Positions 37,369 to 45,749 of a stretch of 64,000 nt of DNA are shown one piece after another. The stretch's first letter is position 1, and each line of letters starts with the position of its first letter. Under the pieces are notes generated by a model that saw only the letters and a program-made list of their open reading frames with translations, had not been told where the DNA came from and made no database searches. Source of the DNA: Mycolicibacterium moriokaense (GTDB lineage Bacteria > Actinomycetota > Actinomycetes > Mycobacteriales > Mycobacteriaceae); the NCBI RefSeq assembly GCF_003201655.1, contig NZ_QJJU01000010.1, positions 99,782 through 163,781 of the forward strand, written 5' to 3'. The translations under genes were made by a program, and so were the position numbers.

Positions 37369-39272
37369 CGCTTCAGGTTGGCGTACCACTCGAGCAGCGC
37401 GGGATCGTCGACAGCGCTCTTTTCGACGACCTTGGCAGCGTCGGCGCCCTGGAACAGCTTCTTGATCGGCACCTCGAGCTTCTTGCCGGTGCGAGTGTGC
37501 GGAACACCTGGTGCGACGATGATCTCGTCGGGCACATGCCTCGGGGATACCTCGTCGCGAATGGTGCGCTTGATCCGGTCGCGTAGCTCGTCGGTCAGCT
37601 CCGAGCCGTCGGCGAGCACCACGAACAGCGGCATCCAGTAGCCGCCGTCGGGCTGCTCTGCCCCTATCACCAACGCCTCTGCGACCTCCGGCAACCGCTC
37701 GACGGCCTGGTAGATGTCGGCGCTGCCCATCCGGATGCCGTGGCGGTTCAGCGTGGAATCCGACCGGCCGTGCACGATGATGCTGCCGTGGGCGGTGATG
37801 GTGATCCAGTCACCGTGCCGCCACACCCCGGGAAACATCTCGAAGTAGGCGCTGCGATAACGGGATCCGTCGGCGTCGTTCCAGAACGCGACGGGCATCG
37901 ACGGCATCGGCTTGGTGATGACCAGCTCGCCGACCTCACCACGCACGGGCTTGCCTGACTCGTCCCAGGCATCCATCGCGACACCCAGAAACGGCGCCGA
38001 CAACTCCCCCGGCCACACCGGCACGGTGCGGACGCCACCGATGAATGCCGAGACGACGTCGGTGCCGCCGCTGATCGACGCCACTTGAACGTCTTCACCG
38101 ACATTGTCGCGCAACCACAGCGATGACGACGGCGGGAGCGACGACCCGGTGATGCCGACCGTCCGCAGCGCCGACAGGTCGTGCTCGGCGCGGGGAACGG
38201 CGCCCGCCTTCATGCAGCCGAGCACGTAGCCCGGGCTGGTACCAAGCACCGTAGCGCCGACGCGGGCGGCGATGTCCCACAACGCGTCCGGCCTCGGATA
38301 CGACGGGCTGCCGTCGTAGCAGACGATCGTCGCGCCGACCAGAAGGCCTGCGACCTGAAAGTTCCACATCATCCAGCTCGGGCTGGTGTACCAGAAGAAC
38401 GTATCGTTTGCGCCGATATCCGATTGCAGTGCAACGGCTTTCAAGTGTTCGAGCACGACGCCGCCGTGCCCGTGCACGATTCCCTTCGGCCGGCCCGTGG
38501 TGCCCGACGAGAACAGGATCCATAGCGGATGGTCGAAATCGACGGGAACCGTATCCAAATCGTCGATGTCGGCCCCGGCCGTGAGGTCAGATGCCAGCAC
38601 GCTGGCCTTCAGTGTCGGCAGACCGGCCTGCAGTGTGGCGACGTCGTCGCGCTTGTCGTGGTACTTACCGCCGTATCGATAGCCGTCGGCGGTGACCAAG
38701 ACGACCGGCTCAAGCTGGCCGAGCCGGTCCAGCGCGGCCTTGGCGGAATAGTCCTGCCCGCAGGCGCTCCAGATGGCGCCGATGCTCGCGGTCGCCAGGA
38801 ACGCGATGATCGCCTCGGGGATGTTGGGTAGATAGCCGACGACGCGATCGCCCGCCGTCACGCCGTGTGACCGCAGTGTCTGCGCGAACGCCGCGGTGCG
38901 ACTGAGCAATTCGTGCCACGACAGCTCGCCGATCTGTCCGTCTTCGCTGACGTGCAGGATCGCGGGGCGGTCGGTGCGCCCGTTGCGCACGATCTGGTCG
39001 ACATAGTTGACGCGCACACCGGGGAACCATCGAGCGCCCGGCATCTCCGCGTTGTCGAGCACGCGATCGGGCGGGGTACCGAGCTCGAAGTACTCCCACA
39101 GGGCGCCCCAGAAAGCGGGCGGGTCGTCAACCGACCACTGCCACAGCGACTGGTAGTCCGTGATGGGCGTTTCGGTGCGCTGCTGCACGAACCGGGCGAA
39201 GTCGGTGACGCGCGCGTCGGAGATATCGCGTTCCGTCGGCTGCCACTGCGGAACATCGGGCGCGTCTGTCAT
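37365..39272 (-). CDS. Acetoacetyl-CoA synthetase
   Basis: The 635-residue ANL-family ligase matches the acetoacetate-CoA ligase type. It has a long N-terminal region with WQWSVDDPPAFWGALWEYF near residue 45, the AMP motif ILFSSGTTGRPKGIV near 270, and WRHGDWITITAHGSIIVHGRSD near 500. The C-terminal lysine motif is TRTGKKLEVPIKKL. It would activate acetoacetate to acetoacetyl-CoA in the cytosol. I start at ATG 39272, in a 4-nt overlap with the 3-hydroxybutyrate dehydrogenase stop; the longer frame begins inside that gene. With the two upstream genes it forms a ketone-body utilisation operon. Confidence 0.9.
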   Translation of the reverse strand: MTDAPDVPQWQPTERDISDARVTDFARFVQQRTETPITDYQSLWQWSVDDPPAFWGALWEYFELGTPPDRVLDNAEMPGARWFPGVRVNYVDQIVRNGRTDRPAILHVSEDGQIGELSWHELLSRTAAFAQTLRSHGVTAGDRVVGYLPNIPEAIIAFLATASIGAIWSACGQDYSAKAALDRLGQLEPVVLVTADGYRYGGKYHDKRDDVATLQAGLPTLKASVLASDLTAGADIDDLDTVPVDFDHPLWILFSSGTTGRPKGIVHGHGGVVLEHLKAVALQSDIGANDTFFWYTSPSWMMWNFQVAGLLVGATIVCYDGSPSYPRPDALWDIAARVGATVLGTSPGYVLGCMKAGAVPRAEHDLSALRTVGITGSSLPPSSSLWLRDNVGEDVQVASISGGTDVVSAFIGGVRTVPVWPGELSAPFLGVAMDAWDESGKPVRGEVGELVITKPMPSMPVAFWNDADGSRYRSAYFEMFPGVWRHGDWITITAHGSIIVHGRSDSTLNRHGIRMGSADIYQAVERLPEVAEALVIGAEQPDGGYWMPLFVVLADGSELTDELRDRIKRTIRDEVSPRHVPDEIIVAPGVPHTRTGKKLEVPIKKLFQGADAAKVVEKSAVDDPALLEWYANLKR

Positions 39273-40015
39273 CGGGCGCTCCAGCCACCATCCATGGTGT
39301 ACGACGCGCCGGTCACCATTCCGGCAGAGGGTGAGGCTAGCCAACCGACAAGGGCGGCAACCTCTTCCGGCTCGACCAGCCGCTTGATCGCGCTCTCCTT
39401 CAACAGGATCTCGGTCACCACCTGATCTTCTGGGATGTCGTGCTTGCGGGCCTGGTCAGCGATCTGCTTGGACACAAGCGGGGTACGGACGTATCCCGGG
39501 TTGACGCAGTTGCTCGTCACGTCGTGCGGACCGCCTTCGAGCGCCGTCACCTTCGAAAGGCCCTCGAGCGCGTGTTTGGCCGTGACGTAGGCGACCTTGA
39601 ACTCGGAGGCGCGAATGCCGTGCACCGATGAGATGTTAATGACGCGGCCGAAGTTCTGCCGGTACATGTGCGGGAGTGCGGCCCGTATCAACAGGAACGG
39701 CGCTTCCACCATGAGCGTCAACATCGACCGGAACTGCTCTGGCGCGAAGTCGACGATCGAGTTGATGCTCTGCACACCGGCGTTGTTGACCAGGATATCT
39801 GTCTCGAGCCGCAGGTTTTCCAGCGATGAGATGTCGAGAAGGTCTACTGCCCAGGCTTGTCCACCGATATCCGCGGCAAGGCTCCTGGCGGCGACGTCAT
39901 CGATGTCGGCGACCGTGACCGTCGCGCCGCGGGACGCAAGCTCGCTGGCGCACGCCGCGCCGATACCGCTCGCACCGCCGGTGACCAGCGCGGAGCGGCC
40001 GCTCAGGTCCGTCAT
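39269..40015 (-). CDS. 3-hydroxybutyrate dehydrogenase (SDR)
   Basis: The 248-residue SDR resembles the D-3-hydroxybutyrate dehydrogenase type: VTGGASGIGAACA at the start, NNAGVQSI near residue 76, INISSVHGIRAS near 129, and YVTAKHALEGLSKV near 143. The late NPGYVRTPLVSKQI is characteristic of this family. It would oxidise 3-hydroxybutyrate to acetoacetate with NAD. Its ATG overlaps the transporter stop by 4 nt, and it overlaps the synthetase gene by 4 nt, so three genes are coupled as uptake, oxidation and CoA activation. Confidence 0.87.
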   Translation of the reverse strand: MTDLSGRSALVTGGASGIGAACASELASRGATVTVADIDDVAARSLAADIGGQAWAVDLLDISSLENLRLETDILVNNAGVQSINSIVDFAPEQFRSMLTLMVEAPFLLIRAALPHMYRQNFGRVINISSVHGIRASEFKVAYVTAKHALEGLSKVTALEGGPHDVTSNCVNPGYVRTPLVSKQIADQARKHDIPEDQVVTEILLKESAIKRLVEPEEVAALVGWLASPSAGMVTGASYTMDGGWSAR

Positions 40016-41382
40016 ACGGCTCCCGCCTTGGCAAGCTCCTCGCGGTCGGCCTTGTCGACGCTTGCCAGGTCGATGCCTTTCGTCTCGCGCATGAACAGCG
40101 CAGCGACGAGGGTGACCACAGCGGCGCCTGCGAGGTAGAGCGCGATCGGCACCGAGGAGTGGTACTTGTCGAGCAGCCAGGTGGCGATGGCAGGCGCCAC
40201 CGACCCGGCCACGATCGACGTCACCTGATAGCCAAGGGACACACCGGAATACCGCATGCGGGTGGGGAACATCTCTGCCATGATGGCCGGCTGCGGGGCG
40301 TACATGAAGGCGTGAATCACCAAGCCGATGATGATGGCGGACATGATGGTCAGGTAGTTCGCGCTATTCATCATCGGGAACGCGAAGAAGCCCCATGTGC
40401 CCGCGGCGATGGCGCCCGCGATGTATACCGGGCGACGCCCGACCTTGTCGGACAGCCGGCCTACCTGTGGAATGACGACGAAGTGAACCGCGTGGGCGGC
40501 CAACAGCCACCACAGGATGTCGCTGGTGTCGGCACCGACCTTCTTCTTGAGGTAGACGATCGAGAATGTGACCACGAGGTAGTACATGATGTTCTCGGCG
40601 AAGCGCAGGCCCATTGCAGTGAAAACGCCACGCGGATAACGCTTTAGCACCTCGATCACTCCGTAGGAGACGGCCTTGACCCGCTCGACCTCCTGTTGCG
40701 CCGCCACGAAGATCGGCGCGTCAGTCACCTTGGTGCGGATGTAGTAGCCGATCAGCACCACCACCGCCGACAACCAGAACCCGACCCGCCATCCCCACGA
40801 CAGGAACGCGGCCTCCGACAGCGTGTTGGTCAGCGTCAGCAGCACCACCGTGGCGAGCATGTTGCCGACGGGCACCGCCGCCTGTGGCCAGCTGGCCCAG
40901 TAGGCGCGGCTCCGGTCGGGGCTGTGTTCGGCGACCAGCAGAACCGCACCACCCCACTCGCCGCCGACGGCGAAGCCTTGGAGGAACCGCAGCATGACCA
41001 GCAGGATCGTAGCCCAGACGCCGATCTGGACATACGTCGGCAGGCAGCCCATCAGGAACGTCACGGCGCCCACGAGCAAGAGGCTGAACTGGAGCAGCTT
41101 CTTGCGGCCGTACTTGTCGCCGAAGTGTCCGAACACCACCCCGCCGAGCGGTCGCGCCACGAACCCGACGGCATATGTGAGAAGTGCTGCGATAAGCGCC
41201 TTGGAGTCGCTCGTGCCGTGCGAGAAGAACACTTTGTTGAACACGAGTGTGGCCGCGGTTGCGTAGAGGAAGAACTCGTACCACTCGACGACCGTGCCTG
41301 CCATCGACGCGACCACCACCCGTTTGAGGCCGGTCGTAATGGGTCCCGGTTCAGTTTCCGCGGTGTCGTTGCGGATGCTCAT
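40012..41382 (-). CDS. MFS transporter, metabolite:H+ symporter (MHS) family
   Basis: The 456-residue, 12-helix transporter starts at ATG 41382, with AAGGAG 6 nt upstream. MHS hallmarks are visible: VVEWYEFFLYATAATLVF near residue 30, GGVVFGHFGDKYGRKK in loop 2-3 near 83, and FAVGGEWGGAVLLVAEHSP near 140. Relatives carry small carboxylates such as shikimate, alpha-ketoglutarate or acyl acids. Downstream genes suggest 3-hydroxybutyrate or acetoacetate as substrate, which is inference from the operon. It is divergent from the LysR regulator at 41492. Confidence 0.88.
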   Translation of the reverse strand: MSIRNDTAETEPGPITTGLKRVVVASMAGTVVEWYEFFLYATAATLVFNKVFFSHGTSDSKALIAALLTYAVGFVARPLGGVVFGHFGDKYGRKKLLQFSLLLVGAVTFLMGCLPTYVQIGVWATILLVMLRFLQGFAVGGEWGGAVLLVAEHSPDRSRAYWASWPQAAVPVGNMLATVVLLTLTNTLSEAAFLSWGWRVGFWLSAVVVLIGYYIRTKVTDAPIFVAAQQEVERVKAVSYGVIEVLKRYPRGVFTAMGLRFAENIMYYLVVTFSIVYLKKKVGADTSDILWWLLAAHAVHFVVIPQVGRLSDKVGRRPVYIAGAIAAGTWGFFAFPMMNSANYLTIMSAIIIGLVIHAFMYAPQPAIMAEMFPTRMRYSGVSLGYQVTSIVAGSVAPAIATWLLDKYHSSVPIALYLAGAAVVTLVAALFMRETKGIDLASVDKADREELAKAGAV

Positions 41383-41473
41383 CAGGCGCTCCTTCGGCTG
41401 TGATGCCCACCACAGGCTTTTGTGAGTATTCATGCAGATATCCGTGGCTGCAATGGCCAAAACCGCAGGAGTC

Positions 41474-41491
41474 ATCTGCAAAAATGCAGAT
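41474..41491. promoter_or_regulatory. Inverted repeat abutting the LysR start codon
   Basis: ATCTGC and GCAGAT arms with a 6-nt A-rich centre end exactly at the GTG of the regulator. A third half site (TGCAGAT) lies at 41433-41439, 40 nt away. This is the expected layout for a LysR-type site in a divergent region. Confidence 0.6.
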
Positions 41492-42406
41492 GTGAGTTCT
41501 CCGTCCGGCCGACCGAGCGCCGACGACCTGCTCGTGTTGCTGGCTGTCGGCAGGTCCGGCCGCTACAACACGGCCGCAGACGAGCTGGGCCTCAACCACA
41601 CCACGATCTCGCGGCGCATCGCCGCGCTCGAACAGTCGATCGGCGGCCGCGTGCTTGCGCGCGTCGGTGGCGGCTGGGAGCTCACCGACCTCGGGCGCGA
41701 AGCATTGTCGGCGGCCGAGGCCGTCGAATCGGCGGTTCGCTCGCTGACGGTCAACCCCGGCGGCACGCGCACCCTGGAGGGTGTGGTGCGGATATCGGCG
41801 ACAGATGGGTTCAGCGCCTACATCGCGGCGCCAGCCGCCGCGGATGTGCAGCGCAGGCATCCCAACGTGGCCGTCGAGATCGTCGCCGCCACCCGGCGGG
41901 CCACCCAACAGCGGTCCGGACTCGACGTCGAGGTGGTGGTCGGCGAACCAAAGGTCCATCGCGCCAAGGCGATCCGGCTTGGCGACTACTGCCTTGGCCT
42001 CTACGGTTCCCGCGACTACCTGACCGATCGTGGTACGCCGACGAGCGTGGTGGATCTCGCCCGCTACCCGCTGGTCTACTTCATCGACTCGATGTTGCAG
42101 GTCGATGAGCTCGACCGCGCGACGAGCTTCGCCCCCGCGATGCGCGAATCAGTGACGTCCACCAATGTTTTCGTGCACGTTGAGGCGACCCGCGCGGCCG
42201 CAGGTATCGGACTGCTGCCGTGCTTCATGGCCGACCGCCACGATGACCTGATCCGCGTACTGCCCGACGCCGTGGCGATCCAGTTGACCTATTGGTTGGT
42301 CACCCGCGCCGAAACTCTGCGAAGGCCCGAGGTCGCCGCCGTCGTCGACGCGATCCGCGACCGCGTCCACGAACAGCGCGACGTCCTACTCGGCCAGCGT
42401 CAGTGA
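41492..42406 (+). CDS. LysR-family transcriptional regulator
   Basis: The 304-residue protein from GTG 41492 has a winged helix-turn-helix at residues 10-70 (YNTAADELGLNHTTISRRIAALEQSIGG). A substrate-binding type effector domain follows, beginning with GVVRISATDGFSAYIAAPA. The longer frame from 41432 would read through the inverted repeat, so I prefer GTG 41492, possibly leaderless. It is divergent from the MHS transporter operon and probably controls it in response to a ketone body or related acid. It lies in a typical autoregulated arrangement. Confidence 0.85.
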   Translation: MSSPSGRPSADDLLVLLAVGRSGRYNTAADELGLNHTTISRRIAALEQSIGGRVLARVGGGWELTDLGREALSAAEAVESAVRSLTVNPGGTRTLEGVVRISATDGFSAYIAAPAAADVQRRHPNVAVEIVAATRRATQQRSGLDVEVVVGEPKVHRAKAIRLGDYCLGLYGSRDYLTDRGTPTSVVDLARYPLVYFIDSMLQVDELDRATSFAPAMRESVTSTNVFVHVEATRAAAGIGLLPCFMADRHDDLIRVLPDAVAIQLTYWLVTRAETLRRPEVAAVVDAIRDRVHEQRDVLLGQRQ

Positions 42407-42672
42407 CGACGCAGCCGCCGCTTTCGCGCCTTGCTTCGTCGTCGGCGGCGCGACGAACGCGATGACGACGACAGCGCGCGCGCACGTGGCGGCGTCGGGC
42501 GCGTCCCAACGGCCCCGCGTATCTGGCGCCTGCAAATCTCTTGGATGACGGCGACTTGAACGTCGACAGCCATCGTCTCCAGCACCGTTGCCAACTCCAT
42601 CGTGTCGATCAGCCCTATGTCATCCAGGCCCGTGACCGCCTGAGGCGGCGGCAATTCAAAAGAATCGAACAT
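42400..42672 (-). pseudogene. Probable remnant of a DUF222/13E12-type protein N-terminus
   Basis: The 90-codon frame starts at ATG 42672. Its first 50 residues (MFDSFELP, GLDDIGLIDTMELATVLE, VQVAVIQEICRR) resemble the N-terminal helices of DUF222/HNH (13E12-family) proteins of mycobacteria. After about residue 55 it becomes Ser/Arg-rich (RSSRRRRRSKARKRRLRRH), which looks like a shifted or degraded frame. It ends 7 nt inside the convergent LysR gene. Normal family members have 400-500 residues, so this is at best a truncated relic. It could also be a genuine small basic protein. Confidence 0.4.
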
Positions 42673-42755
42673 AAGCTCGAACCTATAGCGACGGGCTGAC
42701 AACCAACATGATCCGAACGCTTGCGGTTGACCGCGCATCTTGCTGCAGTCGTGGG

Positions 42756-43529
42756 ATGCCGTTCATCGAGCACCCACGGGGCCGCGCCTACTACCGGAAC
42801 TGGGCTGCCGCCGAGCCTCGTGCCGCCGTCATCTTCCTGCACGGTTTCGGCGAGCACACCGGCCTCTACCACCGGTATGGCTTCGCGCTGAACGCCGCGG
42901 GCATCGACCTGTGGGCCGTCGACCAGTTCGGCCACGGCCTCAGCCCAGGCGACCGCGGCGACTTCGGTTCAATCGAGGACAGCTCCGCTCTGGCCGACAC
43001 ATTGACCGAACTCGCGGAAGGCGAGAGGCCTGGTCTGCCTCTGATCGCGGCGGGCCACTCCTTCGGCTCGGTCGTCACACTGTTTCGGCTGCTGGACCAG
43101 CCCGAGCGCTATCGGGCGGGTGTCATCTCCGGTGCCCCGCTGGTTCCCATCCCTGAAATGCTGGACGCCGACAGCTCATTCGACCTGGATCCCAGTTGGC
43201 TGTCCGCGGACCCGTTCTACCTCGACTCCCTGGAGAACGACCCGCTGGCGTTCGTCGATGCCGACGGTTTGCCGTTGGCCCGAGAACTCGACAACGCGTG
43301 GGATCGGTTCGGCTCCGAGCTGCCCAAGCTCGCCGTCCCGACGCTGGCGATACACGGCACGAATGACCGAATCGCGTTAGTCGGCGCGGTGCGTGCATAC
43401 GCAGACCAGGTGGACCTGTTGCAGCTCAAGGAATTTCCAGGTGCGCAGCACGACATCTTGAACGAAACCGTGCATCGCGAAGTGGCGGCGGCCATCGTCG
43501 ACTTCGTCGAAAAGCATGAAGGCCAATAA
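42756..43529 (+). CDS. Alpha/beta hydrolase, monoacylglycerol lipase type
   Basis: The 257-residue hydrolase starts at ATG 42756 (MPFIEHPRG). It has the oxyanion HGFGEHTGLY near residue 29, the nucleophile Ser in AAGHSFGSV near 103, Asp in IHGTNDRIALVG near 203, and His in FPGAQHDILNE near 230. This order and the HGxGEHxxxY stretch fit the serine hydrolase group that includes bacterial monoacylglycerol lipases and Rv0183. It probably cleaves an acylglycerol or another small ester in the cytoplasm. There is a 29-nt gap to the next small gene. Confidence 0.82.
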   Translation: MPFIEHPRGRAYYRNWAAAEPRAAVIFLHGFGEHTGLYHRYGFALNAAGIDLWAVDQFGHGLSPGDRGDFGSIEDSSALADTLTELAEGERPGLPLIAAGHSFGSVVTLFRLLDQPERYRAGVISGAPLVPIPEMLDADSSFDLDPSWLSADPFYLDSLENDPLAFVDADGLPLARELDNAWDRFGSELPKLAVPTLAIHGTNDRIALVGAVRAYADQVDLLQLKEFPGAQHDILNETVHREVAAAIVDFVEKHEGQ

Positions 43530-43558
43530 GGCCAGCTCGGCAGGACGTAAGGTGATCC

Positions 43559-43807
43559 CGTGCTGAAACGGACGGCGATCGCCACACTCGCGGCGCTTAC
43601 GGCGGGTCTATTGCTCGCTGCGCCGGCCACCGCCGACCCCGGCGACAATCCGTGCGAACTGGCTATCACCTTCTTGTGCCGGTTCGTCCCCCTCGCGCCC
43701 GACCTTGACCACGACATCGACCTCACGCAGCAACAGGCGGTCGATCCGAATGCGCCGCCGCCGGAGTCGCTTCCGGTGGTCGACCCGTGTGCGGCGGGCT
43801 GCATCTA
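43559..43807 (+). CDS. Small secreted protein, cysteine-containing
   Basis: A short secreted protein of 82 residues read from a GTG near 43560 (boundaries plus or minus one base). It has a signal peptide of about 25 residues ending AAPATA before DPGDNPC. The mature form of about 57 residues has four cysteines (NPCELA, FLCRFV, DPCAAGC) and a Pro-rich stretch NAPPPESLP. I do not recognise a family with a known function. It might be an exported small protein stabilised by disulfides. It precedes the envelope module that starts at 43937. Confidence 0.65.
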
Positions 43808-43936
43808 GACCAAGGTGACGTGCTGTTCGCGCGATCGTGGATGAATCGCCATGTGCTGTGGCAGACTGCCAGCGAGGTTGGACCTGCAGGGGCGTGTGGA
43901 CACACACCAGACGGCAGCGACGACGAGGAGCAGTCA

Positions 43937-44565
43937 GTGGGGCCGGAGAACGATCCACCGCAGGGAAGCGGTCCGTCGGGGGAGGACCCCGGCTCGCCCG
44001 GCGGCAATGCGTCGCCAGCCGAGGAGCCGGTTGATCAGCCCGGCAAGCCCTCGTCCGGCGGCAGCATGCGGTTCCAAGACCCATCGACGGCTCGCCCCGC
44101 CCGCCGACCGTAGGGGAGACCCGGGCCCGCGAGAAGGCCGAGCGCAAGCGCAAAGAGATCGAGCAGGCGCGCGTTGCGGCCGAGCTCAAGCGGCAGCAAC
44201 GCAACCGGCGGCTGATAGGTGGTGCCGCGGTCGTCGGCGTGGTGGGTGTTGTTGCGGGGCTGGGTTATTGGGCATTGTCGCCCCGGACGGTCAACGCCCA
44301 ATGCGTCCAGGAGGACGCCAACGGCGGGCCGATCGTCGTGCCCGACAACTATTGCACCGGCAACACCAGCGGCGGCGGCGGCTTCTTCTTCTACAGTGGC
44401 GGCCACCAATACCGCTACTACTACGGCAGCACGGGAACCGTCGGGTCACGGCCAGTTGGCGGTACGACGATCGCGCCGAAGGGCACCACCGTCAAGACGT
44501 CGTCGGGCAGCACCATTCAACGCGGCGGCCTCGGCAGCAAGTTTTCCGGCAGCGGCGGCGGATAG
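43937..44565 (+). pseudogene. DUF1190 (YgiB/YjfM)-like membrane protein with an apparent -1 frameshift
   Basis: A GTG at 43937 with AGGAG 6 nt upstream begins a GC3-rich frame (Pro/Gly-rich leader, SGGSMRFQDPSTA) that hits a stop at 44111. A second GC3-rich frame, without a usable start, opens around 44101 with TVGETRAREKAERKRKEIE, a transmembrane helix (GGAAVVGVVGVVAGLGYWAL) and an exported tail. That tail has GGGGFFFYSGG, HQYRYYYG and GSTIQRGGLGSKFSG, reminiscent of the C-terminus of DUF1190 proteins. Joining the two requires one missing base between about 44085 and 44105, in a C-rich run. It lies 6 nt before the ATP-grasp gene. It may be a real mutation, a sequencing error, or two genes. 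Confidence 0.6.
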
Positions 44566-44571
44566 CGGTTC

Positions 44572-45747
44572 GTGAAGCGGGTCAGAACGGAGCGGCGGCC
44601 GAACTGGTTGTCGATCGTGGAAGAACAAGGGCTCGTCTTCGGCACGCCTGCGCTCGATGCCTCCGGAGGCGACCGTGCGTACTGGGACGAGTCGGTGTAT
44701 TACGAGTTCGAGATGGACGAAGTGCTCGCGCTGGAGGCCGACGTCGAGCTGTTGCACTCGATGTGCCTGAACGCGGTCGAACAGGTCGTGATCATGGAGC
44801 GCTACGCGGACTTCGGTCTGCCGGAGTGGAGTTGGCAGCCGATCGCCGAGTCGTGGCGGCGGTCGGATCCGTACGTCTACGGTCGTTTCGACCTGCGTTA
44901 CGACGCCCGCGCGCCCGCGAAGCTGTTGGAGTACAACGCTGATACCCCCACCACGCTGCTGGAGTCGGCGGTCTTGCAGTGGCATTGGCTGCAGGATGTG
45001 TTCCCTGGTTTCGATCAATGGAACTCGCTGCACGAACAGCTCGTGGATCGCTGGAAGATCGTGCGGGATACCTTGCCCGGCAACGAGCTTTACTTCTCGT
45101 GGTCCGGCGCCGAACAGACCGGCGAGGATCAGATCACGACGACCTACATGCAGGAGACTGCGGCTGAGGCCGGGTTCGAGACGATAGCGCTGGAAATCGA
45201 GGACATCGGCTGGGACACCGTGCTCGAGCGCTCTGTCGACTTGGAAGAAGCGCCGATTGCCGCGATGTTCAAGCTTTATCCGTGGGAATGGATGCTGGAC
45301 GACGAGTTCGGCAAGCACGTGGTGTCGAGCCTGCCGACTACCGTGTGGGTCGAGCCGCTGTGGAAGACGCTGCTGTCGAACAAGGCGATCCTGGCAATCC
45401 TGTGGGAGATGTATCCCGGCCACCCAAATCTGCTGCCTGCGTACCTCGATGACCCCCACGAGCTCACCGAGTACGTCCGCAAGCCGAAGCTGGGGCGCGA
45501 GGGTGGCAACATCACCATCGTCGGACCCGGCGTAGAGCTGGCCACCGGCGGTGTCTACGGCGAGGAGGGCTTCGTCTACCAACTCTTCGATCCACTACCG
45601 CTTTTCGACGATGTGCGGCCCTCGCTGGGTGCCTGGGTGGTCGGCGATTCGTCTGCGGGTTTGGGGATCCGCGAGGCCCCCGGACTGGTGACCACTGACC
45701 GTGCAGCTTTTGTCCCGCACCGCATCCCATTGACCGAAGGAAGTTGA
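44572..45747 (+). CDS. Glutathionylspermidine-synthase-like ATP-grasp ligase (YgiC/YjfC family)
   Basis: The 391-residue protein has the length of E. coli YgiC/YjfC (about 386). It aligns with the synthetase half of the glutathionylspermidine synthase family: YYEFEMDEVLALEADVELLH near residue 43, LLEYNADTPTTLLE near 122, TTYMQETAAEAGF near 185, and KPKLGREGGNI near 304, where the lysine and glycine-rich loop bind ATP. Members lack the amidase domain of the trypanosomatid and E. coli GspS enzyme, and their substrates are unknown; a peptide or polyamine amide ligation is predicted. GTG start 44572; the stop overlaps the vicinity of the next start. Confidence 0.88.
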   Translation: MKRVRTERRPNWLSIVEEQGLVFGTPALDASGGDRAYWDESVYYEFEMDEVLALEADVELLHSMCLNAVEQVVIMERYADFGLPEWSWQPIAESWRRSDPYVYGRFDLRYDARAPAKLLEYNADTPTTLLESAVLQWHWLQDVFPGFDQWNSLHEQLVDRWKIVRDTLPGNELYFSWSGAEQTGEDQITTTYMQETAAEAGFETIALEIEDIGWDTVLERSVDLEEAPIAAMFKLYPWEWMLDDEFGKHVVSSLPTTVWVEPLWKTLLSNKAILAILWEMYPGHPNLLPAYLDDPHELTEYVRKPKLGREGGNITIVGPGVELATGGVYGEEGFVYQLFDPLPLFDDVRPSLGAWVVGDSSAGLGIREAPGLVTTDRAAFVPHRIPLTEGS

Positions 45748-45749
45748 CG

